Below, piece after piece: positions 13,900 to 26,545 of a stretch of DNA of 64,000 bases; position 1 is the stretch's first letter, and each line of letters begins with the position of its first letter. The DNA comes from Ricinus communis. Its lineage: Eukaryota; Streptophyta; Magnoliopsida; Malpighiales; Euphorbiaceae. The notes under the pieces were generated by a model. The model did no database searches. It saw only the letters and a program-made list of their open reading frames with translations, and had not been told where the DNA came from. The translations under genes and the position numbers were made by a program. The DNA lies in assembly GCF_019578655.1 (NCBI RefSeq), contig NC_063263.1, positions 186,001 through 250,000 on the forward strand, read 5' to 3'.

Positions 13900-16355
13900 A
13901 CTTGTAGTAGTAGGTTGCTACATAACAATGGCTAGTCTGAGATCTCTAATTTTAACTACTATGTTATAATATGTTATCATATTTTAGATCCATGTAGATG
14001 ATAGGAGGATTATGGCCATGGAGATAGATTAAACCTTTGAGAATTTATCTGGCCCAGTTCTTTATAATCTTCATATCAACATTCTTATGCTTCTTACAAT
14101 ATCTAATGGTCAAAGATAATTATTTTAGGTACAAATAATAGAGTCAAAGATTAAACCATAAAGACAAAGAATGCTTATACCACTAAAAAAGATCAAATGA
14201 ATTTCACATAACAACTTGAAGTTCTATTAAATTAAGTAATCATAAATGTAATTTCGCTATAGTAGTTTAAGTTTGGTCAAATATCAATATCTAAATATTG
14301 AATATATCTGTATTTTAAATCTTTTACTCTAAATTGCATGTGCATGAGAACACATATTCATCTAAATTAGTCCACTCTCATAAATGCTATTGTATGACTT
14401 GTGGGTATCATATGGCCTCTTAATAAATGCAAAGAAAGATGCCACCATATTTATTCATTATTCATAAAATTAAGTATCAATGCCAAAGTGTTTTTAGAGA
14501 GGAAGCTTCTATAACCTCTTGCATATTTTATATATAAGAATATTAAAAAGAAACAAAAAATAAATTGAAAATTAAGATAGAAGAACCCTTTTGCATATTC
14601 CTTTATCTTGAGCCCTTAAACCACCTCTAAGAGAAGAAAAGTCACCTCAATGCTTAATATCAAGTCTGTAATTCAATCAGGAGATAGAACCTACAAGTTG
14701 CAATTATGTGTTTTACTAGGCTTGATATATAGACCTACAATCATAACTTCCTTATTATGTCCTGCGATTTATGAGCACATAATGTGGTGCTTCTAGAATG
14801 ATTTACCTTTCATTGGATGGTAAGGTAGTATAGTTTCAAACAGTTACTATATACTATGAGTTTTCAAAGCACCAGAAAACACATGCCAATAAATAAAAAT
14901 ATAAAACATCAAGAGCAAAGAGCACATAATTAACTGAGAAAAATGCTATTAAGACCTTCTTGTTACTTGGTCTCGGTTTCAAGCAAGGTTGATAGTCCTC
15001 AGGCATTTTTATTTTGTAGTTGGTGCACAAAGTGACTGCAGTTGTTAATTACAATTTTGATCAAATTAAATTTAAAAGCCCTACATCAATTCCATGTAAA
15101 AAAGGATATATATGATGCTTTTCATAACAAATGCTTGAGTGTAAAACACAGCTTATTTAAAAGAACAAATGTGTTCAAACTTAGAGGAAATAAAATAAAT
15201 TTAAAACATAACATAAAATTATGCTCCGAATAATATGCTATCAGCATGAATATTAAAAAATAATAAGAATAATATCAAAAATATGAAGCTAAGAAGATTA
15301 TGATGCATAGAGTAATAGTATTAATCAAAATTCAGAAGGGAACAAAATGTATTATGCATTAAAACACAAAGTTTTAAAAGGTAGCATCACTTTTCTTATC
15401 ACTCGTGTTGTCCTAAGATAATAAAGGCTACTGTTATGTAATCAACAATGAAAATGATAATAGAAACCACCATTCTATCAAAAGCCAATGCAAAATAGAA
15501 GTAAATTTATTCAAAATTCATCTTTGATCATACATAAAAATTATGATCTTATAAAGTATAACCTTAAGGCATAATCGCATCTAATCTTATTTTACATGAT
15601 TATGCTTGAGCTTATTAAGAAGCAACAATGATGCCTATGGACAAAAGAAATGAGACTACACTTGCTTACTTGGTTTAGCTCTAAAATCTTTGATCAATAC
15701 ATCTACATTACTCTCACCTTATACAAAGTATAATTCAATTCTTGAGAGTTATATCACATGAAAATAAAAGCTCAGTTTATTAAAAAAAATATCAAACAAA
15801 AAGCATTATAAAAAAAAGAAAAACATCTAAGAGAAAAATCAATATCATACATGTTAATAGAAACCATATATATGATTCGAGCATAAATTAAAAGAAAAAT
15901 TTAAAAAAAAGGCCAGTTAGCATTCCATAATACAATGAAAACCCTTAAAGGAAATCCAAAATATTTTCAACATAAAAACCTAAATTACGTAAGAAATAGG
16001 AGAAAAAAAATAAAAGTAGCATACCAATTTATTATAAAATTACATAAAACCTAATAAGAAACAACACACGTTGATATTGAAAAAAACCAAAAGTAAACAA
16101 ACAAATAAACAAAATGTCTTTAAATATTAAAACAAACTTAAAAAGTAGCATGTTAATTTCCTAAAAATTATATGAACTTAATAAGGAACTGCAATAATCC
16201 CACATGCTAATACTGTAAAACCTAAAAAAGTTTTTCTTTTGAAAAGAAAAAAGAAAAATAATGATAGAAGGAGGAAAGAAAAATAGATTATATTAACCAA
16301 CCAAGTGTAAATGAAGATATTAAAAAGAATGGAAGAATGTATTAGAGGAAATTTA
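13900..16355. other. AT-rich stretch between exon-like pieces
   Basis: Apart from the short exon-like pieces noted for the minus-strand gene remnant, this region is AT-rich with many A-runs and no other recognisable gene. If the gene model is right, it is intronic. Confidence 0.4.
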
Positions 16356-16460
16356 CCTTTGTTATGCATCATATCCATATCAGCTTCATGCAGCCTCTCT
16401 TATTCATGTAAGATGTGCAGCAACTACTCGGTGCTATACTGGTAAAGCAGATAATCATGA

Positions 16461-18632
16461 TGTGGGCAGCGGTTTCGGGCGCGCACCCAAGTGTCTTTAG
16501 TAACTAGGGCACTATAAAACTTTTCGATCTAATTGAGAACATGCTAACTAATCACTAAGATTAGCGTGAAGATGGGAATTGCCACTGAGGTAATCAATGA
16601 AAAACTTTTACTAATGAGTGGCGTTTATTAGATTCTATAAGGAAGCTTACGCCATAGAGTCTATAGATGGATTCAAAAGCCAACTTCTCTATAAATGAAA
16701 GTATTTTATACACAGGCATGCTAGAATAACACGCAATACACTTAAGTTTGGCCCAATTTATTCAAGCCCAACCTATTTTTAAGTTATTAATCTAACTTAC
16801 TAACTAATTATGTACAAGGCCCATCTATTCTAGCCCAATTACATGTTATGCTCTTCGGATTCCAACTTTTAAGCCTAATGGATTACTTATTATGAGAAGG
16901 CCCATTCATTGTGATCTCAATCCTAACTAAGTTCAAACCCTAACTAGACATGCTAAAGCCCGCTAGTCTAATTGGATTTTAAGGTTTAGGCCTAGTTAAG
17001 GTGGGTTAGCCTATTAGACTATCAAATTCATGTTGGATCAGTTTTTTAGCCCTAAGTTTGTGTGGCCCATTTTTATTAATCACTCACTTAATCATGTATT
17101 GAGTTAACATACAATAAATAAAAATAAAGAAAGCATAGCAGAAAGAAAATTCTTAATTATTACAAACTGCCTACAACTGTGATTGCAAAACCGGAAAGAC
17201 CTACAACTATAAAAAGGCCGAGAATACAGTGAAATACGTCGAAAATACAAAAAAAAAAGTGTCCGGCTTGATCAGCCGACCGGCTATGCATGAAGAGCCA
17301 ACCGGCTCTAAAGTCTCAAGGAAAATTTCTTTTGGTTTTTCTTTCTTCACTAGTATAATCTAATACTCTAGAGCCAATTTTCATATGCACAAGTGTTAAA
17401 AATTAATTAGAATGAGATAAAACGGATAAAAATAATAAAATAAGAGTTACAGAAGCTAAAATACCCTAAATCACTAAAACCATGAAATCTTATAAACTAG
17501 CAGAAAATTATCAAAATAAAAAGAATCATATTTTATTTAGGCTTAATTACTAAATCATATTAGCAATTAGATCTAAATATTAACCTTATAACATGTTTTT
17601 AATCAAATCTAAAACTCTAATTGATAAAAGAATCAAATCTAAGAAAACCTAGTTCTTAATATCAGATTCAAAACCCTATTCTTATGCATATTAATAAGAA
17701 TACCTAATCTAATAATATTTATCAAAGATCAAAATCCTAATCATGTTCCTAAGAATAAATAATATAAATAAACAAAAGAATGAAAGAACCGATTTTTATG
17801 ATTGATGCAGATGTATGGTGGAAGGAACCCTCAGGTTGTCACTATGGATGTTAGATCTGCGAATCTTGGGTGATGAGGAGGCAGTTGAATAAAAAACTGG
17901 ATAGAAATCCAGAGCTGGATTTGGCTTTGTGAAATCTTTTGTCAATGAAAAATGGTTTCCAAAAGTGCTCTTTCTTAAGTGGCTTATTTTCTAAAATTAC
18001 TCTTTTTTAAATGGCTTAAGTCTTCAAATGTCTTCGAATATAAACTACGATTGTCAGTGTTTCTTCTCTCTTGATTTCACTTACAATTAAATCTTAATTC
18101 TTCCTCCTCCTCCAAAACTCGAAACAGCTCTTACTATTTATAGAGGTAGGGTTTTAAAGGAAACTCTAGAGAAAGGGATAAATTCTAGAAAATATCGATA
18201 GATATCCCCATTTATTTATTTAAAATTTAAGTAATTATCGATAAAATAATGATTATCATCAAGAAAACCTTCCAGAATCTATATTTGGATGTAAAATAGT
18301 TCGAAAAAATGATGTCGGAGAGTCAAAATTCAATCGGTTATGTAAAGAAGTGATTGGCTCTATGTAGCCAATTAGCTCTCTAGAGGAAATTTTAAAATTT
18401 ATAGTTTAGTCCTTGATTTTCTATAAATTACCGCTTTGACCCCAAACTTAATATTTTTTGACAATTTGGTCCAAATTGATTTCGAAAAGCTAATTCCAGC
18501 TGGATTAACCTCGATCCTAGCCTCAGATTCGCCTGTTTTTCACCTCTCGAGACCCAAGAAAATAGTAACTCTCATCATATGGGGTTTTTCATTTTTTTCT
18601 CAATATCTAGATTCAGAAAAAGAATGCTGACA
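16461..18632 (-). mobile_element. 2.2-kb solo LTR, copy A
   Basis: Bounded by TG and CA, 2172 bp, with a perfect 5-bp target duplication CATGA (16456-16460 and 18633-18637). In element orientation it starts TGTCAGCATTC and ends GCTGCCCACA. A TATA box (CTATAAAT, near 18136-18143) lies between a U3 with AGCC/GATC/GGCT-type repeats and a long downstream part. No gag or pol is inside. Similar copies occur at 21181-23471, 34925-36062 and 57142-59402, so this is an LTR family. The copy interrupts an exon-like coding segment. Confidence 0.85.
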
Positions 18633-18883
18633 CATGAGCAAACATTTCTTCAGATAGCTTGAAGACTGGTGATGAGGAGTGAATTTTCATAAAAAGACTT
18701 GTTTGGAAAGAAGCCACTCTTGTGCATTGCAAAGAAGAGGAACAATGCGTGCATCTCTCTACCAGCCTTGCAAAGATCTCTAAGGGAGATGCAAGAATGA
18801 ATGGATAAATGAAATAACCAAGACAATAAAGTAAACCCAAAGGGAACCTAAACTAGTTGGCAATCAAACAAAAGATAAAGGAT

Positions 18884-20047
18884 TGATGAGTGTAATTATA
18901 CTACCCGTGGATGAATTCTTAACTGAATTCGGTTTCTCTCTCGAGATAACCGAATTCCTAAACCTAATAACCTAAAGTTGGAATCTCTTCCTAACGATTG
19001 ATTCTTAAATTAGCATTAAGCCTTAATCCGCCTTTATTAAGCTTTGTTAACTCTTAATCTGGCTAGTTAATTATCCTTATCTCTAAGTGATTATTAACCA
19101 GTTCTAGCTATTCAAAATTCCAATTGCCAAATGGACTTCTTAATCACATAAAGCAATCTAAACACCACAATTCACGTCTCATGAATAATGCATTATCTTA
19201 TTAATACTGAAAGCAAGAAGAATACAAAACTAACTCAAACAATCCAACAATATAATATTAAGCCAACATAGTAAAGAAATCCTAATGGATTTAATCAATC
19301 TAGCTAAACATGTTCATGTTTAAAACAACTAGGAAATCAATTACAATGGAAGAATAATGAAAATGAAACATGTACACCCTTTTCTCTCGAATTGGATGAA
19401 CAGCTCCAAATCTGGATCTGCACTACGATTAATCTCCCAATTTGCTCTTGAATTTCTCCACTATTGTTTTGCACTCGAAACCTTGCGATTCCGGGGTTCT
19501 TCCTCTCTGCAACTCTCTCCCGCACTCAGCACTATGCAAAAACCGAACCAGCCGCCAGGGCTCTCTCTCACTCCTTGCTTAGCTAACCCTAAAAAAACAG
19601 TTTTCCTTATATAATTGTCTCAACACGGCCGTGGTCAAGGCAATCGTTCACGAGTCCAAAGCATCATTTGGATCTCAACAATTAGGGTTTCTTCATGGTC
19701 GTGCCCCCGCCGGTGCTAAGCCACCACAGGCTGTGCTAGAGGCCGTGGTGGCTACGGAAACCGTGCCCAAAATGCCATGTTTTGAAGACCAAAAGCTCAT
19801 GGTTGGTCACGGCCAGAGTCCAGGCCGTGGTGATCAGCACGGCCTTGACCTAGGTCGTGCTCAATGTACACACTGCGAGCTCTTGTCTGATCTTAATGAA
19901 TTCCCATCTGTTTTCGCATGCATTGATCTATAATTGCTCAAATACTGATGATGGTCCTATAAATTCTCTGGAAATGTAAAAGCACAATAGTTGCTAAGAA
20001 AATACGCAATAATATGCAAGCAAATATTTTTAAAATTATGCATATCA
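18884..20047 (-). mobile_element. Gypsy-type LTR (solo or end of a lost element)
   Basis: About 1.16 kb with ends TGATGAGTGTAATTATACTACC (left) and GCATATCA (right), typical of minus-oriented Ty3/gypsy LTRs. A TATA box (TTATATAA on both strands, near 19607-19614) precedes a GC-rich part at 19,620-19,900 rich in GGCCGTGGT-like words. Flanking 5-mers (AGGAT and CTACC) do not match, so it is not a simple solo LTR. A weak purine run outside the right end could be a decayed polypurine tract. Confidence 0.6.
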
Positions 20048-21180
20048 CTACCCATTCTCTAACACCACTCACGAGCCTAAAGATCAGATTGTGACATTAA
20101 TGGTAAGGTTTTTCTTGATAAGAATTGTATTATTATTTTATGAACACAAAAGCCGATCATAAATTGATTTATGTATAACTTGCAAACCTAATTTCGGTCA
20201 ATTATTCTTCTCTAGTTTTTTATTAATCTCGATATTCCTAAGTATGTATAAAATTTTCATATATTATTTATTTTAAATAAATTATAATATTCGGATTCCA
20301 TATATTGGTTGAATCATATGAAAGATTTTAAAACTACATATTAGAAATCGGTCCTCTCACTATATAGAAGCAAAAAAGATATTAACATGAAAATAATCCG
20401 TGAGCTAATGGTTTTAAATATTCATATTAATAAGGTACTAATTAGAAAAGGCCTAATTATCTAAAAATTTCTCAACTTTAGACATTTTAATAATTTTAAT
20501 TAATTCTACTAACTTTTTTATAGAAAGTACTAAATTTTTAATTTCTTTTTAAAATATAATCTGATCACCCAATGTGATAGTTTTTGTTGATTGGATGGTT
20601 TCTTTTAAGAAAAGAAATAAAATGAGTCGGCAACACTTACTAACTCATCAAAATGCATCAAGATGAAAACTGAGTCACTTGATAATCTTGCCATCACTAA
20701 TTGATAACAATTAAAATACATTCCAATCTATTAGAATCAAATGGTTTCCAACTCTTCTAAAAATTAAAACCAAATTATTGTCTATGTTGTTTAATATCCT
20801 TTTTTATAACGAAAATCTCTATTTTTTTATTTCTTTTTCTTTTTTATTTTTGTAATTAAAATCACAACAAATAGACATATTTTTATTTCTTTTAATATAA
20901 ATTATGAATGGGAATTTTAGGGGGAAAATAAGGGAGGCTAAGATTTAGCTTCTCTTAGGCAAAGAATAGAATGACAAACACCATAACCATGGCTTCAAAA
21001 ATTATGGCCTTTGTTCCTTAAAATGTCTAATATATGTAGAGAAAGGGATAAAGAGAGAGAATTTTTGGCATTCCAACAAAGTAATTTCCAAGAGACAAAG
21101 TAGAACTTAAGATAGATCTGGAAAAAGGAGGCTCAGATATTGCCTCAATAATGAGATAAAAAATAAAATTCAACTTTGTT
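20048..21180. other. AT-rich intergenic; no gene seen
   Basis: The stretch contains poly-T and AT-rich tracts and short open frames only. No RNA gene or terminal repeat could be supported. Confidence 0.5.
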
Positions 21181-23471
21181 TGTCAACATCCATTTTTCAG
21201 ATTTAGATATCGAGGGAATTATAAAAAAATCCGATAATAAAAGTTACTGTCTTTCTCGAGTCTATGGAAGTTGAGGACAGGCGAATCCTAGTTAGGCTTG
21301 AGAATAGTAGAACCAAAATTGCTTCTCTAAAATCAATTTAGACTAAATTGTCGAAAAAAATTAAGTTTGAAGCATGAAATGGCTAAATCATAAAAATTTT
21401 AGAACTTTTTACCCTCTAAGCCTATTGCCTTTGCATACAACCAATCGGCTTGGCATACAGCTGAATCGGCTTTGTGCAGTGCCGATCGGCTCTGCGAAAT
21501 TGCAGTTGCCTCTATGCATGTCCGGTTGGTCCAAAACATTTATGCGTTGTTTTTTTAGTATTTTTCACTTTAAAATGACAAAATAAATAAAAATACACCT
21601 TGTAGAATGTTTTACTAATAATTATTTGAAATTTTGATGGTTTTCATAATATTTTCCATATTTGTCGATAATTATCATTAAACATTTTGATAAGTCAAAA
21701 AAATAAATTTTTTTAGTATGGATATTTATCAAACATATCAGAATGTATCTAAGTCTCTAGGATTTTCTTAAACCTTCTCTTATAAATAGAAAAGGAAATC
21801 CTAGGCTTAGGGGTTGGCATTTTCAACACAACAACTGTAAGTTTTTAATAATACATACACTTGTAGAAATCAAAACACAAACATTAAACACTTTGTATTC
21901 CTACCCGATTTTTGATTCAATCTCCTTCTCATCACTAGAGACTCGAGGATTTGCACAATAAGGTGACAACCTAAGGGTTTTAAAGTATCAAAATCATCAT
22001 TTTTCCCTTCTCTTTCAATTTTCTTTATTGTTTTTCCTGTATTCTTTGTTAGAAACATGTTAGTGTTTTATGGTTTCTTTCTATGATTGTTATTTCTTTT
22101 AATGTTACATGTGTTAGAATTAGAATTTTTGCATAATTTACATGTTTTTATGATATGCAAATTTCTTAGATTTTAAATTTGATAACTTTTATATTCTTGA
22201 GTTTTGAATCCGATAACATGCCATGTGCTAGAATTGGAATCTAATTATTAGAAAGATTAGGATTATATGATTTGTGTCCTTTTATGAATGATTATATAAT
22301 TATATAAGAATCCTAGAGCTGTATGTTCAAATCTAGAATTTGTCATGTAAGATGTTTTAGCCTTCTGCCAATTTTATTCTTTTATGGTTATGTTATTTCC
22401 TATGAGTTTTAGTCTGCTTAATTTATTTTGCGTACTTTTATTTCATTTCATGTTTCTAATTATTTTTTACCTTTTATGCATAAAAAATTGGCAAGGGGCG
22501 TGAAGATTTCAAGAAAAATCGTAGAATCAGCCAAATCTAGCCCTAGAGCTGCACTGAGCTGATCGACTCTATGTCGTCAGTCGATCAGTCCTTTAGCCTT
22601 TTATGCCTTAATTTAGATTTTTTTGTATATTTGGACCAATTTTATGAACTATAACTTAGTTTTAGGTATTTTTCTTTCATCTTTTTAGTTGTACAAGGGT
22701 TGTAATAGCTGAGATTGAAAGGAGCTATGGAAAAAAATTTCTGCACTCTATTTTTTGTTCTATGTTTGATGGATGCCAAATATTTGTTGTATGATTGCCG
22801 AATTAAAATTGGATATATAGACTTTAAGCCTTAAAATTGGACCTAGCATGAAAATTGTAGTCCATTAGGTTAATGAGATGGTATATTGGGTTTAAAGTTA
22901 AAATCCATATAGACTTAAGGGATTTTGTCATACTTTAATTGAATTAATTGGACCACATTAGATTTAAAATCATTTAATTAGGCCTTATCATAATAGTAGT
23001 CCATTTATGTTTAAAGACTGGAATTCAAAAGATAATTTGTAGTTGGGCTAAATTAGATGGATCCTGTACATAATAGATTAGTAAAATAGATTAATAAACT
23101 TTAAGCATGGGTTGAGCCTAATAAATTGGGCTAGACTAGGTGAACCTCACATGTTGTAGTGATTAATGTGTAGAAATATAATTGTTGCATTTATAAGGAA
23201 TAGCTTGTTAAACTATAAAAATAAAAATAAAAATATACAAATTAGAAAGTTGGCTTCCGGGTCCATTTCTAGATTTGTGGCATAAGCTTCTTTATGCAAT
23301 TAAGAAATGTCACTGATTAAAAAAAGTGTTCCGGTGAATTACTCGAGTGGTGACTACCATCTCTGCACTAGTTTCTATAACTAGTTAGTGTGTTTTTTAT
23401 TAGGTTGAAAAGCCTTGCAGTGCCGTAGTTGCTAAAGACACTTGGCTGTGCGTCTGAAACCGCCCTTCACA
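21181..23471 (+). mobile_element. 2.2-kb LTR, copy B
   Basis: Starts TGTCAACATCC and ends CCGCCCTTCACA, 2291 bp, collinear with copies A and D. A TATA box (TATAAATAG) sits at 21781-21790, with a cluster of AATCGGCT/GATCGGCT words about 300 bp upstream. Unlike A and D, its flanking 5-mers differ (TTGTT and ATGAT). It is therefore either one LTR of a rearranged element or a solo LTR with a lost duplication. No primer site was recognised just downstream. Confidence 0.75.
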
Positions 23472-23823
23472 ATGATGAAACCACTAGGGATAAGAGAAGC
23501 TGATCTCAGTGTATGTTTGTCCTTAATTTTATTATTTAATGAGTGATTCTTGCATCACTACACTATTATCACACATTGTGCACTTTGGTCCCTATAGCCT
23601 TATTGGTGTCGATTAGTAGTTCTTTGGTTCCATTCGAACCTTAGAATTGCAGCACCGGCTAACCATCACTCCTAGGTAATGACTGAATTTCCTTTCTCGC
23701 ATGGACCCTTGAGTAGGGAGACGAGCCAAGGAAGAACACTTCTTACTTGTGGGAACCTTTTATCCTTACCTAAGACTCAGCTCACGATAATGACAATAGT
23801 AATCTCCCCTAGGAACCCCATTG

Positions 23824-23961
23824 CTTGCTATTTAAGATGTTTCTCTTTATAAGTACTCAAAGCCTGCATATTGGAAAGCCTTAGCCTAAAATATTTGGAA
23901 TCAGGCCCCAAGCCCAAAGTATGCAGGCTTTTATACTTATATTGAGAAACATTGCTTAAGG
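23824..23961. repeat. Imperfect inverted repeat (hairpin)
   Basis: Arms of about 41-47 nt (23824-23870 and 23920-23961) are reverse complements with a few mismatches and indels. They share the core TATGCAGGCTTT...GAGAAACAT, separated by about 49 nt. Transcribed, this would form a long stem. It could be a MITE relic or a structural element; no function is claimed. Confidence 0.6.
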
Positions 23962-24364
23962 TTATTCGGGTAAATCTATCATACACGAGGAACACATCAG
24001 GATAAACATCTCAAGCAACAACATAATGCAACATAAAAGCGACACATAAATGAAATATAATTCAGGCTACTTCTATTATTTATAATAATCATAATCAATA
24101 CAACGGGACACGTCGACAAGCATTCTTAACATAGGTATGGGGGAGGACCTACGAGAAACAAGCACAAACTAACCTGATTAGTGACTAATTTTACTACGGA
24201 TGACCTTGGACACCGGTCACTTCCCCCGTAGAAAGGCTAAGAAGCATATTGACAAGTTATAGGAAAATACATTACAATGTTTCACCCATCACTCCCTATA
24301 ACTGCTAATAATAAAATATAATATAAAAAGACTATTCTACCCTTAAGACATTTCTTTTTATAAC

Positions 24365-26545
24365 GTTTCCACATGTTCATACGATAGGAAGGTTATTCAT
24401 GATGGCTTTTCAAATAGATACTCTTTTGTTATACATAATAAGCCTATTACCTTTATAACTTTAACCCCTAAAGAAGTATATGAAGATTAAAAGATAATAA
24501 GAGAGAGAGAAAGCGCATGAAAAAGAAAAAGGCGCTTAAGAAAAAGGAGAGCTATGTGGAAAAGAATGAGAAGTGTGAGATATGAGTGGAAAAAGAAGAG
24601 AATGAGAGGATGCACAATAAAAAGGAAGAGAGTGATGCGCATGCAAAAGGAGAGTTGAGCATATAAAATAAAGAGGGAAAGATGAGCTTTTATGCAAATT
24701 AAAGAGATGTGATGAGATCTTTACTTTTGAGGCAGCCTATATATATATACTTTTGTACAAAGAGGCGTGCTCGAGTACTAACAAGCTGAACCCTTTTTTG
24801 CCTGGCTCTTTTATGTCTCTTTTGCAGGAATTTGAGGATGTCTTTTCCATATGAACTTCCAAGTGGTTTATTACCTATAAGGGGCATTAAGCACCAAATT
24901 GATTTCATAACTAGCACAACAATTCCAAATAGGCCAACCTATTGAAGTAATCTTGAGGAAATGAAGGAACTTCAAAGGCAAGCCGAAAAGCTCTTAAGTA
25001 AAGGCTACATTCGAGAAAGCATGAGTCCATATGCCATACATGTCCTACTTGTGCCAAAAAAGGATGGAACTTGACGTAAATGTGTTGATTGTCGCACAAT
25101 GACATGTTAGATGAGTTGCATGGTTCTAGCATATTCTTTAAAGTTGATTTGAAAAGTGGATATCATCGAATTCACATGAAAGAAGGCGAGAAATGAAAAA
25201 CTGCTTTTAAAACTAAACATGGTTTGTATCAGTGGTTAGTGATACCATTTAGCTTAACTAATTCACCTAGTACATTAATGAGACTAATGAATCATGTTTT
25301 GCGTGCTTTTATTGGTAAATTTATGGTTATCTATTTTGATGATATTCTTATTTATAGCAAGTCTTTAAATGAGCATTTGGAACATGTGCGCATGGTTTTG
25401 GATGTTTTATGCAAGGAGTGTTTGTATGCTAACCTCAAAAAGTGTGATTTTTGCATAGATAAGCTTGTTTTCTTAGGTTTTGTTATTAGTGAAAAAGGAA
25501 TTTAGGTGGATAAGAAAAAGGTCAAGGCAGTCAAGGAGTGGCCGACACCTACAAGTGTTGGTGATGTGCGAAGTTTTCGTGGATTGGCTAGCTTCTATAA
25601 ATAATTCGTGAAGGACTTTAGTACGCTTGCCACACCCTTGACTAAAGTTATCAAGAAAAGTGTGGGATTCAAATGGGGGGAGGTGCAAGAAAAAGCATTT
25701 AAGATATTAAAGGAAAACTTGATTTCTACTTCTTTACTTGCTCTTTCTAATTTTTCTAACACTTTTGAAATTGAATGCAATGTTTCAAGTTTAGGAATTG
25801 GTGCCGCGTTGATGCAAGAAAAGCGACCAATAGCCTACTTTAGTGAGAAGCTGAATGGACCCACATTAAAGTACCTTACATTTGACAAAGAGCTATGTGT
25901 GTTTGGTTGGGGCTTTAGAAATATGGCAACACTATCTTTGGCCAAAAGAATTTATGTTTCGTACAGATCATGAGTCCTTGAAGCACTTGAAAGGGCAAAA
26001 CAAGCTCAATCAGTGCGATGCAAAGTGGACCAAGTTCATAGAGTCTTTTTTTATGTAATTAAATACAAACAAGGTAAGGACAATGTTGTGGTCGATGCAC
26101 TTTCAAGAAGGTATGCGTTACTTGCTGCACTAAATGCCAAGTTATGAGGATTTGAGTACATTAAAGGCTTATATGAAAATGATAATGACTTTAACAAAGT
26201 GTATCAAGCATGCAAGAAAGTTATTTTTGATAAATTCTGTAGGCATGAAGGCTACTTGTTTAAAGAGAATAAATTATGTGTACCTACATGTTCTACACGT
26301 GAGTTGCTTACGGGTGAAGCCCAAGAAGGTGGTTTGATGGGTCATTTTGGTATTGCTAAGACTTTGAGTATTTTACATGACAACTTTTATTGGGTTAACA
26401 TGAAAAAGGATGTCGCTAGAATTTCTGATAAGTGTATTGTGTGTAAACAAGCCAAGTTTAAGACCGAACCACATAGTTTATATATGCCTTTACCCATGCC
26501 TAGTTCTCCTTAGATTGGTATTTCTATGAACTTTATGCTTGGATT
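24365..26545 (+). pseudogene. Ty3/gypsy pol remnant (protease-RT linker, RT, RNase H, integrase zinc finger)
   Basis: In order: a linker with RYSFV/PLTPKEVYED-like residues and a Lys/Glu-rich stretch near 24,480-24,690, then ELPSGLLPIRGIKHQIDF, KGYIRESMSPYA and VPKKDGT. The RT active site YFDDILIYS is near 25,333, and RNase H follows with FEIECNVSSLGIGAALMQ and KRPIAYFSEKLNG. The integrase zinc-binding motif GHFGIAKTL...CIVCKQAK is near 26,338-26,460. Several stops and frameshifts break it. The integrase catalytic core is absent; recognisable pol ends near MPSSP at about 26,513-26,545. Gag is also missing. The element matches the chromovirus-like type by general pattern; clade is not certain. 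Confidence 0.85.

Larger units (their letters stand above)
13341..18775 (-). pseudogene. Exon-like pieces of an unidentified multi-exon host gene
   Basis: Several minus-strand segments look like exons. One starts after a pyrimidine-rich acceptor near 18775, runs through ERCTHCSSSLQC and HSSSPVFKLSEEMF, is interrupted at 18632 by a solo LTR, resumes at 16460 (YLLYQYSTE) and ends at HEADMDMMHNK before a GTAAAT donor near 16360. That exon has two in-frame stops besides the insertion. Others are about 15716-15663 (DVLIKDFRAKPSK), 15025-14957 (MPEDYQPCLKPRPSNKK), 13860-13806 (TDIIDGVKCFGPSMR then GTAATT) and 13560-13400 (GPKTLKYLQGCFNIVGPRVV). I do not recognise the protein. Whether all belong to one gene is inference from order and strand. 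The stops and insertion suggest a pseudogene. Confidence 0.35.
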
